A stretch of DNA of 64,000 nt from Paenibacillus allorhizosphaerae. GTDB taxonomy: Bacteria; Bacillota; Bacilli; Paenibacillales; NBRC-103111. The stretch is from positions 1 through 64,000 of the forward strand of contig NZ_CAJVCE010000005.1 of the NCBI RefSeq assembly GCF_910594985.1. Direction: 5' to 3'. The notes below the pieces were generated by a model that saw only the letters and a list, made by a program, of their open reading frames with translations, made no database searches and had not been told where the DNA came from. Of this stretch, positions 35,929-44,983 are shown piece by piece. Numbering within the stretch: the stretch's first letter is position 1; every line of letters begins with the position of its first letter. The translations under genes were made by a program, and so were the position numbers.

Positions 35929-35961
35929 AGCAGGCGCTCGGTCCATCCGGCAGCACCTGCT
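35929..35961 (-). terminator. Possible weak terminator between lepA and hemW
   Basis: Minus-strand AGCAGGTGC and GCGCCTGCT arms (one G-T pair) around a 15-base loop, followed by TTTC. It lies 18 bases after the lepA stop codon. The T-tract is short, so it may only attenuate. Confidence 0.4.
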
Positions 35962-35979
35962 CACATGTTATCGTTTCAT

Positions 35980-37791
35980 CTATTCGTCGATTCGAAGCAC
36001 GGCCATGAACGCTTCCTGCGGCACTTCGACGCTGCCAACCTGCTTCATGCGCTTTTTCCCTTCCTTCTGCTTCTCAAGCAGTTTCCGTTTCCGGGAAATG
36101 TCGCCGCCGTAACATTTGGCGAGAACGTTTTTGCGCATCGCTTTGACCGTTTCCCTTGCAATGATCTTTTGTCCGATCGATGCCTGGATCGGCACTTCGA
36201 ACATTTGCCGCGGGATGAGCTCCCGCAGCTTTTCGCAAATGATCCGTCCGCGGTTATAAGCCCGGTCGCGGTGCACGATGAATGACAGCGCGTCGACCTG
36301 CTCGCCGTTCAGCAAAATATCCATCTTCACGAGGTTCGATTGTCTGTAGCCGGAAAGCTCGTAATCGAAGGAAGCGTAGCCTTTCGTGCTCGATTTCAGC
36401 TGATCGAAAAAGTCGTACACGATCTCTGACAGCGGAATTTGATAGGTCAATGTGACGCGTGTCGTATCGAGATATTCCATGTTCACGAACTCGCCGCGCT
36501 TATTCTGGCTAAGCTCCATGATCGCTCCTACATAGTCGTTAGGGACGATGATCGACGCCTTGACGTACGGCTCTTCGACGAAATCGATTTTTCCCGTCTC
36601 CGGGAAGAGCGAAGGATTCTCGATATTGAGCACGTCGCCGTTCGTCTGCGTGACGCGGAACACCACGCTCGGCGCCGTCGTAATGAGCGGGATGTTGAAT
36701 TCGCGCTCGATCCGCTCCTGGATGACATCCATATGAAGCAGGCCGAGAAATCCGCAGCGGAAGCCGAAGCCAAGCGCGGTGGACGTTTCCGGCTCGAAGC
36801 TTAGGGAAGCGTCATTCAGCTGCAGCTTCTCCAGTGCTTCACGCAAGTCGTTGTAGTCGCTCGTCTCGATAGGGTACAGTCCACAGAATACCATCGGGTT
36901 GATTTTGCGATAGCCGGGCAGCGGCTCCAGCGTCGGATTTTTGGCGTCGGTCACTGTGTCCCCGACTCGTGTGTCGCCGACGGTTTTGATACCGGCCACG
37001 ATAAAACCAACATCCCCAACCTCCAGCGAATCGACCGTTCCCATCCGCGGCTTGAAGGCTCCGACTTCGATGACCTCGAACACTTTGTCCGTCGCCATAA
37101 ATTTGATTTTGGAGCCGGCGCGAATCGAGCCGTCGATGACCCGTACGTAGACGATTACGCCTTTATACGGATCGTAGTGCGAGTCGAAAATAAGCGCCTT
37201 CAGCGGTTTATCCGTGTCTCCCGTCGGGGCCGGAACTTTTTGAACCACCTGCTCCAAAATTTCTTTAATGCCGATCCCGGCCTTGGCCGAAGCCAGCACC
37301 GCATCGCTTGAATCAAGACCGATGACATCTTCGATCTCCTGTTTCACCCGCTCCGGGTCCGCGCTCGGCAGATCGATCTTATTGATGACCGGCAATATTT
37401 CCAGATTATTATCCAGCGCCAAATACACATTGGCGAGCGTCTGCGCTTCAATTCCTTGCGCCGCGTCGACGACAAGCAGCGCGCCTTCGCAGGCGGCAAG
37501 GCTCCGGGATACTTCATAAGTAAAGTCGACATGTCCCGGCGTATCGATCAGATTCAATATATATTGTTCGCCGTCATCGGCGAGGTAGTTCAAACGGACG
37601 GCTTGCAGCTTGATCGTGATGCCGCGTTCCCGTTCCAGATCCATCTGGTCGAGCACCTGTTCCTGCATCTCACGCGACGTGAGTGCGCCGGTAAACTCCA
37701 AAATCCGGTCCGCCAACGTTGATTTCCCGTGGTCGATATGGGCGATAATGCAAAAGTTTCTTATTTTCTTCTGTCTGGCTTGGATATCCAT
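35980..37791 (-). CDS. lepA: Elongation factor 4
   Basis: LepA/EF4 is a ribosome-associated GTPase that acts on stalled or back-translocating ribosomes and in initiation. The 603-residue protein has the G1 motif HIDHGKST, G3 DTPGH, G4 [10 protein letters not shown], an EF-G-like domain III/V and the LepA-specific C-terminal domain ([16 protein letters not shown]). The ATG at 37791 gives the typical [13 protein letters not shown] start; an in-frame GTG at 37809 adds six residues. Full length for the family. Confidence 0.97.
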   Translation of the reverse strand: MDIQARQKKIRNFCIIAHIDHGKSTLADRILEFTGALTSREMQEQVLDQMDLERERGITIKLQAVRLNYLADDGEQYILNLIDTPGHVDFTYEVSRSLAACEGALLVVDAAQGIEAQTLANVYLALDNNLEILPVINKIDLPSADPERVKQEIEDVIGLDSSDAVLASAKAGIGIKEILEQVVQKVPAPTGDTDKPLKALIFDSHYDPYKGVIVYVRVIDGSIRAGSKIKFMATDKVFEVIEVGAFKPRMGTVDSLEVGDVGFIVAGIKTVGDTRVGDTVTDAKNPTLEPLPGYRKINPMVFCGLYPIETSDYNDLREALEKLQLNDASLSFEPETSTALGFGFRCGFLGLLHMDVIQERIEREFNIPLITTAPSVVFRVTQTNGDVLNIENPSLFPETGKIDFVEEPYVKASIIVPNDYVGAIMELSQNKRGEFVNMEYLDTTRVTLTYQIPLSEIVYDFFDQLKSSTKGYASFDYELSGYRQSNLVKMDILLNGEQVDALSFIVHRDRAYNRGRIICEKLRELIPRQMFEVPIQASIGQKIIARETVKAMRKNVLAKCYGGDISRKRKLLEKQKEGKKRMKQVGSVEVPQEAFMAVLRIDE

Positions 37792-37890
37792 CGTCGGCAA
37801 AAACCTCACTAACCTGCAAATTTACAATACTTCTGATTATAGCAGTTGTGAAGGCCGGCAGCAATGGACCGCTTTCCTTGTACAAAAAAG

Positions 37891-38247
37891 CTAGCGGAGA
37901 ATCGCCTCGAACAGCGCGACGATGAACCGGATGCTGTGATACGCCGCGATTTGCAGCAAATCTCCCGCCTTATTCCCTACGCGGTTGATGCCCGTATCCC
38001 CACCGGGAACGGCCGCGGGTTCGGGTTTTGCGGGCTTAGCCGGCGCCTTTGGTTTGACGGGGACCGCCGCGGTGCTCGCCCCCGCCGGAGCTGCGCTATA
38101 AGAACGCGATTTCGCGGGTTCCTCCTTCCGGACGAGCGGCCCGCCTACCCGCTCCGTTCCTTGCGCGGCGAGCGTTACGCCGAAAAAGAGGCAGAAGGCC
38201 ATCGCGAGCGCGACGCCTCCCATTTTGATCCACCCGTTCCGTCTCAT
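37891..38247 (-). CDS. YqxA-like (DUF3679) membrane-anchored protein
   Basis: A 118-residue protein with one N-terminal hydrophobic segment (about 10-27), a proline/alanine/lysine-rich linker and a short conserved C-terminus with GNKAGDLLQIAAYHSI. Its position between spoIIP and lepA is that of B. subtilis yqxA, and the layout fits. A sporulation role is inferred from position only. GTGGGG lies before the ATG at 38247. Confidence 0.65.
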   Translation of the reverse strand: MRRNGWIKMGGVALAMAFCLFFGVTLAAQGTERVGGPLVRKEEPAKSRSYSAAPAGASTAAVPVKPKAPAKPAKPEPAAVPGGDTGINRVGNKAGDLLQIAAYHSIRFIVALFEAILR

Positions 38248-38274
38248 CTTTCCCCACTCCCGTCCAAGCTTTTA

Positions 38275-39528
38275 TCAGCTTTGTTTCTTCGGTTCTTGCG
38301 ATGGTGCCGGCGCGTCCACTTTCTCCGCATTCAAAATCACTTGCGAGATGGCGACGGAGAGTGCATCGGCTGTACGATAGCATTCCTCGAGGCTGTTATC
38401 GACGCCGCCGACTTCGATCAGCACGCTGTTCTCCGAATAATTTTGGTTATATACGCCGTTGCCTTCCCCGGACTTGGCATGAATCCCTTTCGACAACCCC
38501 GGGTATTTCGTGTCGAGCACCTGATGGATCTGTTCGGCAAACTCGTAATTTTGCTTCCAGTTCGGATTTTTGCCGCCGATGATAAAGTACACTTGCGCGT
38601 AATCTTTTCCGTTAATGTTAGCCGTTGTTTTGTCGCGACGCTGCGAATCTCGGTGAATATCAAAATAAAATTTCAAATCGGGATGGCCCGAAATCGCTTC
38701 TTGCAATGTCTTCATGGAATATTTGTAGGAATAATAGTAGTTGAACCCTTTCTCGATGGCCGGATAGTTTTTATCCGAATGAACGGCGCCGATTCCTTCC
38801 TTCTCCAGCATTTGCGCCAGTCGCAAGCCTACCTGCGTCACATTTTTTTTCGGGTCGTATGCCTTGTCCGGATCTTTGACTCCCGGCAGCTCGGGAAGGT
38901 ACGATTCCTGATTATGCGTCTGATAGATGAAAGCTACGTTTTTCCCCGCGGTAATCGGCGGCGAAGCAACCGGATGCGGTATGGAAGGTCCTTGCACCTC
39001 CCCAGCTTTCTCGTTTGCGGGAGCGCCCGGATTGGCAGTGATAGAGCCTGCGTCCCCCAAGTTTTGCGGATTGAACACATCGGAGCGCGGCGTATAGTCT
39101 TCGGGAGAATCCGCAGCAAAACCCGACGGGCTGAGCAGCACGGCCCGGTCCTGCGCCATCCCCGGAACCTCTCTGGCGATGAGCGTTCGCGGATCTTTCG
39201 GATTCAAATCGGTAAGGAGCGAGAACAAAAATCCGGATACGTTGGACTGCGAGAAAGTGAACGCTTTCCGATCCGTGTTCAGATGCGGCACCTCCATTCC
39301 CATCATGTCCATGAAAAATCGGCTCGATACCGACGAAGCAAGTCCTTTCATGGAAGAAGAAGGCGTCGTGCTTGTCACTTTGGACTGAATGTAACCAAGC
39401 AATCCAAGCAAAATAAAAAAGATAAGACAGCCTGTTATTAAATAGGAGAGGGTTCGCGTATAAACGCCTATGGTTTGTCCCGTTTTCGCATATTTTTCCA
39501 AGTTCAACATCACAGCCGGCCGTTTCAT
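38275..39528 (-). CDS. spoIIP: Stage II sporulation protein P (peptidoglycan amidase/endopeptidase)
   Basis: SpoIIP works with SpoIID and SpoIIM to degrade septal peptidoglycan during engulfment. The 417-residue protein has an N-terminal membrane anchor (about 22-44) and a C-terminal amidase-like catalytic domain: FIYQTHNQESYLP (zinc His and Glu), YFDIHRDSQRRD and SVLIEVGGVDNSLEEC. ATG 39528 follows AGGAGG by 8 bases; upstream in-frame sequence is basic and lacks family similarity. It follows gpr, as in B. subtilis, but a terminator separates them. Confidence 0.95.
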   Translation of the reverse strand: MKRPAVMLNLEKYAKTGQTIGVYTRTLSYLITGCLIFFILLGLLGYIQSKVTSTTPSSSMKGLASSVSSRFFMDMMGMEVPHLNTDRKAFTFSQSNVSGFLFSLLTDLNPKDPRTLIAREVPGMAQDRAVLLSPSGFAADSPEDYTPRSDVFNPQNLGDAGSITANPGAPANEKAGEVQGPSIPHPVASPPITAGKNVAFIYQTHNQESYLPELPGVKDPDKAYDPKKNVTQVGLRLAQMLEKEGIGAVHSDKNYPAIEKGFNYYYSYKYSMKTLQEAISGHPDLKFYFDIHRDSQRRDKTTANINGKDYAQVYFIIGGKNPNWKQNYEFAEQIHQVLDTKYPGLSKGIHAKSGEGNGVYNQNYSENSVLIEVGGVDNSLEECYRTADALSVAISQVILNAEKVDAPAPSQEPKKQS

Positions 39529-39741
39529 AGTCAATTCCTCCTCAATCTTCGTCCTGGATGCTCGCCGCGATACAAGTGCTTTCAGTACACCGCGATTCGT
39601 CCGTCGAAGGCGCCATATCCGTGAATGGGTCACTAGCCTTCTGTTCCTTTCCCGTACTCTAGTAAACAATCTATGAGGAGGCCGAAGAAGATAGAACCGC
39701 ACCGAACAAAAAAAGAGAGTAAACATTTACTAGATTGCAAC

Positions 39742-39775
39742 AAAAAAAGCGAGGCATCCCGCTCGTGGGACTCGC
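39742..39775 (-). terminator. Intrinsic terminator of gpr
   Basis: Minus-strand GCGAG-TCCC-N6-GGGA-TGC-CTCGC followed by seven T residues, 30 bases after the gpr stop codon. spoIIP therefore probably needs its own promoter or read-through. Confidence 0.75.
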
Positions 39776-39804
39776 ACCCGCTCTTTATGGTTGGCTGCAC
39801 AGCG

Positions 39805-40803
39805 TTAATGCGTAAAAGCCGCAACGTTGTCGACATCGATCGCCTCGTGCAGCGCAGCGTTCAAACCGCTTGCCACGATGTTGGCGATGTCCTCAATGAA
39901 TTGATCGATTTCCTTCGGCGTCACGAGCAGATCATGGCCTAACGGGTTCAGCACTTCCTTCACCAGCTGCAGCCGTTCGTTTTCCTGCAAATGATCCATC
40001 AAGCCGAGAATTTGTCCGGTGTTCGCCGTCTGTTTTTTAAAGTGATTGTGCATCATATCGAAGGCGTTGTTCACGATCGTTGAAGCGTAGACGACCGTAG
40101 GGACCCCGATGGCGATGACCGGCACGCCGAGCGTATCGATCGTGAGCCCTTTGCGCTTGTTGCCGATCCCAGAGCCTGGGTGAATGCCTGTATCCGCGAT
40201 CTGGATCGTCGTATTCACCCGTTCCAGCGACCGGGAGGCGAGCGCATCGATCGCAATGACCAAATCCGGCTTCGACCTGTCGACGATACCCTGCACGATT
40301 TCGCCGGTTTCGATCCCCGTCGTTCCAAGAACGCCCGGTGCAACGGCACTGACCGGCCGGTAGCCCGGACTGACCTGATCGGGCACCAGTTCAAAATAAT
40401 GGCGCGTCACCGTCATATTTTCCACAACCAGCGGTCCCAGCGCATCGGGGGTAACATTCCAATTGCCGAGGCCGATGATAAGGACGCTGGCGTTTTTTGC
40501 GATGTTCAGCTTTTGCAAAAACTTTTCGAACTCCTGGGCAAATACAGTGGCGACCCGGTCCTGCAAATCGCTGTCCTTTTGCCGGAGCGCGGGAACTTCA
40601 AGCGTGATATAGTGCCCGGGAAGTTTGCCGAGCGCTTGCGCTCCTTGTTCGGATGTAATATCGATCAGGCTGACCTTGATTCCTTCCTGCTCGTATCCGG
40701 ACGACATGACGCCCGGAATATTCGGCTCCGATGCCGACGCCAAGTCTCTTGCTTCTAAAGCCAAATCCGTCCTGACGGAATATGCGCTCAAATCCGCTTC
40801 CAT
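39805..40803 (-). CDS. gpr: Germination protease GPR
   Basis: GPR is the spore endopeptidase that begins degradation of small acid-soluble spore proteins at germination. The 332-residue form starts MEADLSAYSVRTDLALEA, whose early residues form the self-cleaved propeptide, and includes VLIIGLGNWNVTPDALGP, VVENMTVTRHYF and DLVIAIDALASRSLERVN, all typical of family A25. ATG 40803 follows GGGAG by 8 bases. A sequence matching forespore sigma-F/G promoters lies just upstream. Confidence 0.95.
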   Translation of the reverse strand: MEADLSAYSVRTDLALEARDLASASEPNIPGVMSSGYEQEGIKVSLIDITSEQGAQALGKLPGHYITLEVPALRQKDSDLQDRVATVFAQEFEKFLQKLNIAKNASVLIIGLGNWNVTPDALGPLVVENMTVTRHYFELVPDQVSPGYRPVSAVAPGVLGTTGIETGEIVQGIVDRSKPDLVIAIDALASRSLERVNTTIQIADTGIHPGSGIGNKRKGLTIDTLGVPVIAIGVPTVVYASTIVNNAFDMMHNHFKKQTANTGQILGLMDHLQENERLQLVKEVLNPLGHDLLVTPKEIDQFIEDIANIVASGLNAALHEAIDVDNVAAFTH

Positions 40804-40837
40804 CTGCTCGTCTCCCTTCATCCTTTTCTCGCTCGTA

Positions 40838-40867
40838 TATTGTTTGACAAAGAAGGCAGCCTTATGC
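40838..40867 (-). promoter_or_regulatory. Candidate sigma-F/sigma-G (forespore) promoter of gpr
   Basis: GCATA (40867-40863), a 15-base spacer, then TCAAACAATA (40847-40838), which matches the NRANANTR part of the sigma-F/G -10; the leading GG is missing. Forespore expression is expected for gpr. Confidence 0.45.
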
Positions 40868-40935
40868 AAAAGATTCCGGAAGCGCACCTGCCACTCTATT
40901 GCTTTTTAATATGGGTCATGTTAGAATATCAAGAG

Positions 40936-40964
40936 TTGTCAACAAAGATGATTTGTGTTTTATT
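40936..40964 (+). promoter_or_regulatory. Predicted promoter of rpsT
   Basis: TTGTCA (40936-40941), 17-base spacer, TTTATT (40959-40964), about 27 bases before the rpsT start. Confidence 0.45.
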
Positions 40965-40990
40965 GCAAGTTGTAGTAGGAGGTGAACGTC

Positions 40991-41263
40991 ATGCCAAACA
41001 TTAAATCCGCTATCAAACGCGTTAAAGTGAGCGAAAAGCGCCGTATGCGCAACGCATCTCACAAATCCGCTCTTCGTACTGCTGTGAAAGCTTTCGAAAC
41101 GGCTGCCGCAAGCAGCAACGTTGAAACGGCAACATCCGCTCTGATCGCAGCCAGCAAGAAGCTGGATAAAGCAGCGACCAAAGGTTTGATCCATAAAAAC
41201 GCCGCTGCCCGCAAAAAATCCCGCTTAGCGAAGAAGCTGAACCAGCTTTCCGCACAAGCGTAA
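40991..41263 (+). CDS. rpsT: 30S ribosomal protein S20
   Basis: S20 binds 16S rRNA early in small-subunit assembly. The 90-residue, lysine/arginine/alanine-rich protein has the typical start [18 protein letters not shown] and a C-terminal [16 protein letters not shown] segment. GGAGGTG lies 6 bases before ATG 40991; the GTG at 40982 is part of that site. It is transcribed opposite to its neighbours, with holA convergent and gpr divergent, as in B. subtilis. Confidence 0.98.
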   Translation: MPNIKSAIKRVKVSEKRRMRNASHKSALRTAVKAFETAAASSNVETATSALIAASKKLDKAATKGLIHKNAAARKKSRLAKKLNQLSAQA

Positions 41264-41322
41264 TGGCAAGTAAGCGAAGATTGGAATCGTTCAGCGCTGC
41301 TGACCGTTGCATCCGATCTTGT

Positions 41323-41362
41323 AAAAAGACCATGTCCCTGTAATGGGAACATGGTCTTTTTT
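41323..41362. terminator. Bidirectional terminator between rpsT and holA
   Basis: GACCATGT...ACATGGTC stem extended by CCC/GGG, flanked by AAAAA on the left and TTTTTT on the right, between convergent genes. One unpaired A sits in the right arm. Confidence 0.85.
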
Positions 41363-41379
41363 GTTATCTTCCTTTCAAT

Positions 41380-42399
41380 TCACGAGGCAAGCTTCAGCAA
41401 AAACATTTCGAGCCCGAGCACTTTATCGATTTTGCCGCTCTTCATCTGATAATCCAGATCGGACAGCTGCTGCAATAGCTGGGCAAGTCGTTTCGCTTCG
41501 AACCGCTCGGCCTGTCCCGCCGCGATCTTGACCGCATACGGATGAATGCCAAGCTGCCCGGCCATCTGCTGCTGGGAGTAGCCCTGCTGGGACAAGTCTT
41601 TGACCTGAAACATGATGCGGATTTGCCGGGCGATGAGCGCTACGATCTTGATCGGTTCTTCTTTGCGCCGCAACAGCTCGGCCAGCATCGTGAACGCCTG
41701 TTCGAGCCGCACCTGAACGATATACTCGATCAGTTGAAAAATATTTTGCTCAATGCTGCGGGTAACGAGCTGCTCGAGATCCGGAATCGTCAGCGTCCCG
41801 CCCTTTCCGACGAACAGCGCGCACTTCTCGATCTCCTTGACCAACGCCTGAAGGCTTGTGCCCGTATACATAATGAGCTGCTCCGCCGTTCCCGGGGCAA
41901 AATGCAGCTCCGCTTTTTCCGCTTCGCGGTGAACCCACTGTGTTAGCTCGCTTTCCGACAACACCGTGCAGGGGATCAGCGCATCCGACTCCTTTAATGC
42001 CTTCACCAGCTTCTTTCGCTCATCGAGCTTCTCGGCATCCACGGTAAATACGATGATCGAGAAGTCGGCCGGAGCTTTCAAATAATTCAGCAGCCGTTCC
42101 GGCTTGTGCTCCACTTTGCCGCTTTCTTTCGCCCCGGTAAGGAAAAGCGCATTGGAAGCGATCACGATCTTGTGCGCCACCATGAACGGCAGCGTCTCGG
42201 CTTCGTCGATCACCGTATCCAGCGGCGTTTCGGCCATATCGTATTTATTGATCGCAAATTCGCGCTGGCCCGGCTCCACCAGCTTGTCCGTGAGCCGTTC
42301 GACGAACTCCTGCATCAGAAAAGTCTCCGGTCCGTAGCAAACATATACCGGTTTATGCTGTCCTTTGTTAATCTGCCTGACCGCCGTTTTGACATCCAT
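41380..42399 (-). CDS. holA: DNA polymerase III subunit delta
   Basis: The delta subunit opens the sliding clamp within the clamp loader. The 339-residue protein has the weakly conserved N-terminal AAA-like domain (VYVCYGPETFLMQEFVERL, then VVIASNALFLTG-like strand) and a C-terminal helical collar domain with YAVKIAAGQAERF. No Walker motif, as expected for delta. It lies convergent to rpsT as in other Bacillota. Confidence 0.93.
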   Translation of the reverse strand: MDVKTAVRQINKGQHKPVYVCYGPETFLMQEFVERLTDKLVEPGQREFAINKYDMAETPLDTVIDEAETLPFMVAHKIVIASNALFLTGAKESGKVEHKPERLLNYLKAPADFSIIVFTVDAEKLDERKKLVKALKESDALIPCTVLSESELTQWVHREAEKAELHFAPGTAEQLIMYTGTSLQALVKEIEKCALFVGKGGTLTIPDLEQLVTRSIEQNIFQLIEYIVQVRLEQAFTMLAELLRRKEEPIKIVALIARQIRIMFQVKDLSQQGYSQQQMAGQLGIHPYAVKIAAGQAERFEAKRLAQLLQQLSDLDYQMKSGKIDKVLGLEMFLLKLAS

Positions 42400-42461
42400 C
42401 GCGCTTCAACTCCGTCTCCGTAATAACCGTCATCTATGTTCTTTTCATCATACCAACAACA

Positions 42462-42508
42462 AAGGGATTACGTCAAAGCCGCCTCTCGGCGGTTCGACGT
42501 AATCCCTT
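42462..42508 (-). terminator. Strong hairpin upstream of holA, probable terminator of the anti-sigma transcript
   Basis: AAGGGATTACGTC (42462-42474) pairs with 42496-42508, and an inner AGCCGCC/GGCGGTT extends the stem. The interval 42400-42692 holds this hairpin and two further inverted repeats but no gene that I can support. Confidence 0.55.
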
Positions 42509-42531
42509 CGTCCGAAACCCATCTATATAAA

Positions 42532-42569
42532 CACCTGAGGGAAAGCTCTAGAAACGATCCGCTCAGGTG
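42532..42569. repeat. Inverted repeat CACCTGAG/CTCAGGTG
   Basis: Perfect 8-bp arms at 42532-42539 and 42562-42569 with a 22-base loop, between the large hairpin and the AT-rich palindrome in the same interval. Confidence 0.4.
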
Positions 42570-42590
42570 GTCATACGACGTGAATCGCGT

Positions 42591-42614
42591 GTACGTATAC
42601 TTATATATACGTAC
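42591..42614. repeat. AT-rich palindrome GTACGTATA/TATACGTAC
   Basis: Perfect 9-bp inverted arms around CTTATA, about 80 bases beyond the 3' end of the anti-sigma gene on the minus strand. Confidence 0.5.
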
Positions 42615-42692
42615 TCGGCCTGTTATGTGTGCGTCATTTTGTGCCTAATTTTTTAAATTTTCCTTGAAAGCTTGCTTGTATGTTAGGCCGCT

Positions 42693-44051
42693 TCAAGGTT
42701 TGCTCTCCGTCTCCGTCAAATTTTTCATCGCGATGACAAACGTTTTGACCTGATCCGAAGCTTTCACCCGATATGTCAATTTATATTCGGCAGACCAATC
42801 GGCGAGCTCGACTTTGAAGTCGCCGTCTTTCCATTCGTATTTGGACGCGTATGCCTCTTTGCCTTGCTTGTCGTATACGATCACTCGTCCGTCCTTGATC
42901 ATCGCCTTATATGCGCCGTCCGTGGTCGAAACCTCGGTTACCGGGGCAGACGCGGACGGCATGGCTGCAATGCCGTAGGCTCCAGTGCCCGATTTCTCGG
43001 AAGGCAGCTTCGGTCCGACCGCATCCGCGGGCCGTTGATCGGCATCCGCCGCCGGCGGTTGTTCCGGCGTTACTCCGCTATCCGCGGTCTCTCCGCCCTT
43101 TTGAGAACCGTCGGCCTTCGGAGCGATGGTTAACGACTTCGCATCTTCCGGCTTTATGCCGGCAAGCGGCTGCGATTGCGGTTGTTCCGGCTCGGCCTGC
43201 TCTCGCGTGGCGGATACACCCTGCTGCTCCGCGTTCGCGCCCGGCGCCGGCGTCGACGGCGTCACATTGCGCTCGGCCGCGTTATTCTGAGGCTGCGCTT
43301 TGCCCGCGGGCTCCGATGCCTTCTGCTGCGGCTCAACCGTCTTCGGAGACGGCTTCTGCGTCTGCGGCGCCGGGCTGGACGGCGGCACTGCATTGCCGCC
43401 CGCAGCCGGGGCGGTAGCGTCAGCCGGCGCGAATTTCTCCACGACGGCGGCATCCTTTTTCTCCGCTTTGTTTCCGCCGGATGCTTCCGGCTTCGCATCG
43501 CCCGGCGGCCGTTCCTGTAAAGGAGCCGCTTTCGTACTCACGGATGCACCGCTGTCCGCAGCGCTCCCCGCTTTTTGCTCCGACCCGCCGTTCGGCAATG
43601 AAAGCATGATCCTGCCGGCATCTTTCTCAGAGGATGGCGGCTGGCCGAACAGGAAGAAACCGACAACCAGTCCGGCTGCTACGACACCGCCAAACACCGG
43701 GAAGGAGATCCAATCTTTTATACTTTTGCGCCAGCCGCCCGGCGCCTTCCGCTCCGCTGCCGCCGCATTCATGTCTGCATCCGCTCCGGCATGCTGCGCC
43801 AAGCGAAAGTCTTGCGTTTCGCCGGATGCCTCCAGTTGCTCCAGCTTCGGCATAATGGCGTCGACCAGACTGAACGGAGGCGTTACTTTGGGCAACGATT
43901 CCAGCTCATGAGATAAGTTCACGAGACGCTCAAACAGCTCTGTGCAGTCCGGGCACTGCTGCAGATGCTGGAGCATCCGGCGGTATTCCGTCTCTTCGAG
44001 ATCCCGATCAAGGTATCTCTGCATCAGCTCGATCACCTCTTGACACATCAT
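42693..44051 (-). CDS. Zinc-finger anti-sigma factor with long extracytoplasmic domain
   Basis: The 452-residue protein has an N-terminal anti-sigma zinc finger (Cys3 region, then HLQQCPDCTELF matching the HxxxCxxC ZAS motif), one membrane segment (about 116-136), a very long Pro/Ala/Gln/Glu-rich disordered stretch (about 140-350) and a C-terminal folded region of about 100 residues (DGAYKAMIKDGRVIVYDKQG onward). It should bind the ECF sigma encoded just upstream and release it on a cell-surface signal. The outer part is unlike the short RsiW sensor. Start ATG 44051, with ATG 44048 also possible. Confidence 0.85.
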   Translation of the reverse strand: MMCQEVIELMQRYLDRDLEETEYRRMLQHLQQCPDCTELFERLVNLSHELESLPKVTPPFSLVDAIMPKLEQLEASGETQDFRLAQHAGADADMNAAAAERKAPGGWRKSIKDWISFPVFGGVVAAGLVVGFFLFGQPPSSEKDAGRIMLSLPNGGSEQKAGSAADSGASVSTKAAPLQERPPGDAKPEASGGNKAEKKDAAVVEKFAPADATAPAAGGNAVPPSSPAPQTQKPSPKTVEPQQKASEPAGKAQPQNNAAERNVTPSTPAPGANAEQQGVSATREQAEPEQPQSQPLAGIKPEDAKSLTIAPKADGSQKGGETADSGVTPEQPPAADADQRPADAVGPKLPSEKSGTGAYGIAAMPSASAPVTEVSTTDGAYKAMIKDGRVIVYDKQGKEAYASKYEWKDGDFKVELADWSAEYKLTYRVKASDQVKTFVIAMKNLTETESKP

Positions 44052-44148
44052 CCCCGTACACTACCTTTCTTTAACGATTCGTATATCCCATCTCGTCATT
44101 GCTCCCGCTATCTCCGGCAAGCAACCGCGATTGCTCTTGTATGTTCGT

Positions 44149-44706
44149 CTATCCCCGTACCGCGTCGCCTCTGGGCTTCTTATAGTCGCGCAGGATCGTC
44201 TGAAGCTGCTGCCGCGCCCGGAACAAATACGATTTCACCGTATTGATGGGCAAATCAAGCGACTCCGCAATCTCGTTATACGAGAAATCCTGCAAATACC
44301 TAAGCACCACCACGGAACGATGATGCTCCGGGAGCTTGTCGATGGCTTCTCGGATGTCTTGGGCTATATACGAAGACATCACTTCGTCTTCCACCGTCGT
44401 ATGGTCGGTAAAGCTCAGATCGTGCTGTTCAATCGAGACGGTCGGCTTCGTTCTCCGGAATTTATCGATGCACAAATTCGTCACGATGCGCTGCACCCAG
44501 GTCTTGAACTGAGCTTTTTCCTCGTAGGAGTTGATTTTGGTATATATTCGTATCAATGCTTCCTGTGCGGCGTCTAATGCATCCTGCTCATTGCCCAGAA
44601 TGTAATAAGCAGTGCGATAGACATGATTCTCGATTTCTCGCAGTAGGGTAATTAGAGCGTCGCGATCGCCCGATTGGGCAGCCTTGATTAATTCTGGCGC
44701 TACCAC
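44149..44706 (-). CDS. ECF-type RNA polymerase sigma factor (SigW-like)
   Basis: The 185-residue protein has only sigma regions 2 and 4: region 2 with ALDAAQEALIRIYTKINSYE and FKTWVQRIVTNLCIDKFRR, and region 4 with LPEHHRSVVVLRYLQDFSYN followed by EIAESLDLPINTVKSYLFRA. GTG 44706 was chosen since AGAGGGGG lies 6 bases upstream; an earlier TTG overlaps that site. It is followed 97 bases later by its probable anti-sigma factor. A SigW-like promoter upstream suggests autoregulation. Confidence 0.9.
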   Translation of the reverse strand: MVAPELIKAAQSGDRDALITLLREIENHVYRTAYYILGNEQDALDAAQEALIRIYTKINSYEEKAQFKTWVQRIVTNLCIDKFRRTKPTVSIEQHDLSFTDHTTVEDEVMSSYIAQDIREAIDKLPEHHRSVVVLRYLQDFSYNEIAESLDLPINTVKSYLFRARQQLQTILRDYKKPRGDAVRG

Positions 44707-44732
44707 TGGGATCCCCCTCTCTTGCAACCTTA

Positions 44733-44761
44733 TAAACGAAACGTTTCCTAAAAATGTTGCA
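44733..44761 (-). promoter_or_regulatory. Candidate ECF autoregulatory promoter
   Basis: TGCAAC (44761-44756), a 17-base spacer beginning ATTTTT, then CGTTTA (44738-44733). This resembles the TGAAAC-N16-CGTA pattern of SigW-type promoters with one -35 mismatch. Confidence 0.4.
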
Positions 44762-44920
44762 CTTCCTATAACTCTATTCAGGATATCAAATTTTGGGTAG
44801 CAGGTACATAGTAAAGAACACGCGCGGCGGCAGCCAATTTTTTACGCTCGATCTGGTATGCCGCCGCTTCGTCTTGCCATTCTGCGCCCGTAATCAACCG
44901 TTTTCTAAAGCCGCATACAA

Positions 44921-44967
44921 AACGGACCTGAATTCATAATCGAAACGATCAGAAATTCAAGGTCCGT
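44921..44967 (-). terminator. Terminator of the DMT transporter gene
   Basis: Minus-strand ACGGACCT...AGGTCCGT with a long, slightly imperfect inner stem (ATCG/CGAT) and TTTT after it, 17 bases after the transporter stop codon. Confidence 0.7.
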
Positions 44968-44983
44968 CATGGGTAAAATAAGA

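Noticed and set aside
37864-39441. A 525-codon plus-strand frame opposite yqxA-like and spoIIP genes
   Set aside because: Antisense artefact; spans two real minus-strand genes and their gap.
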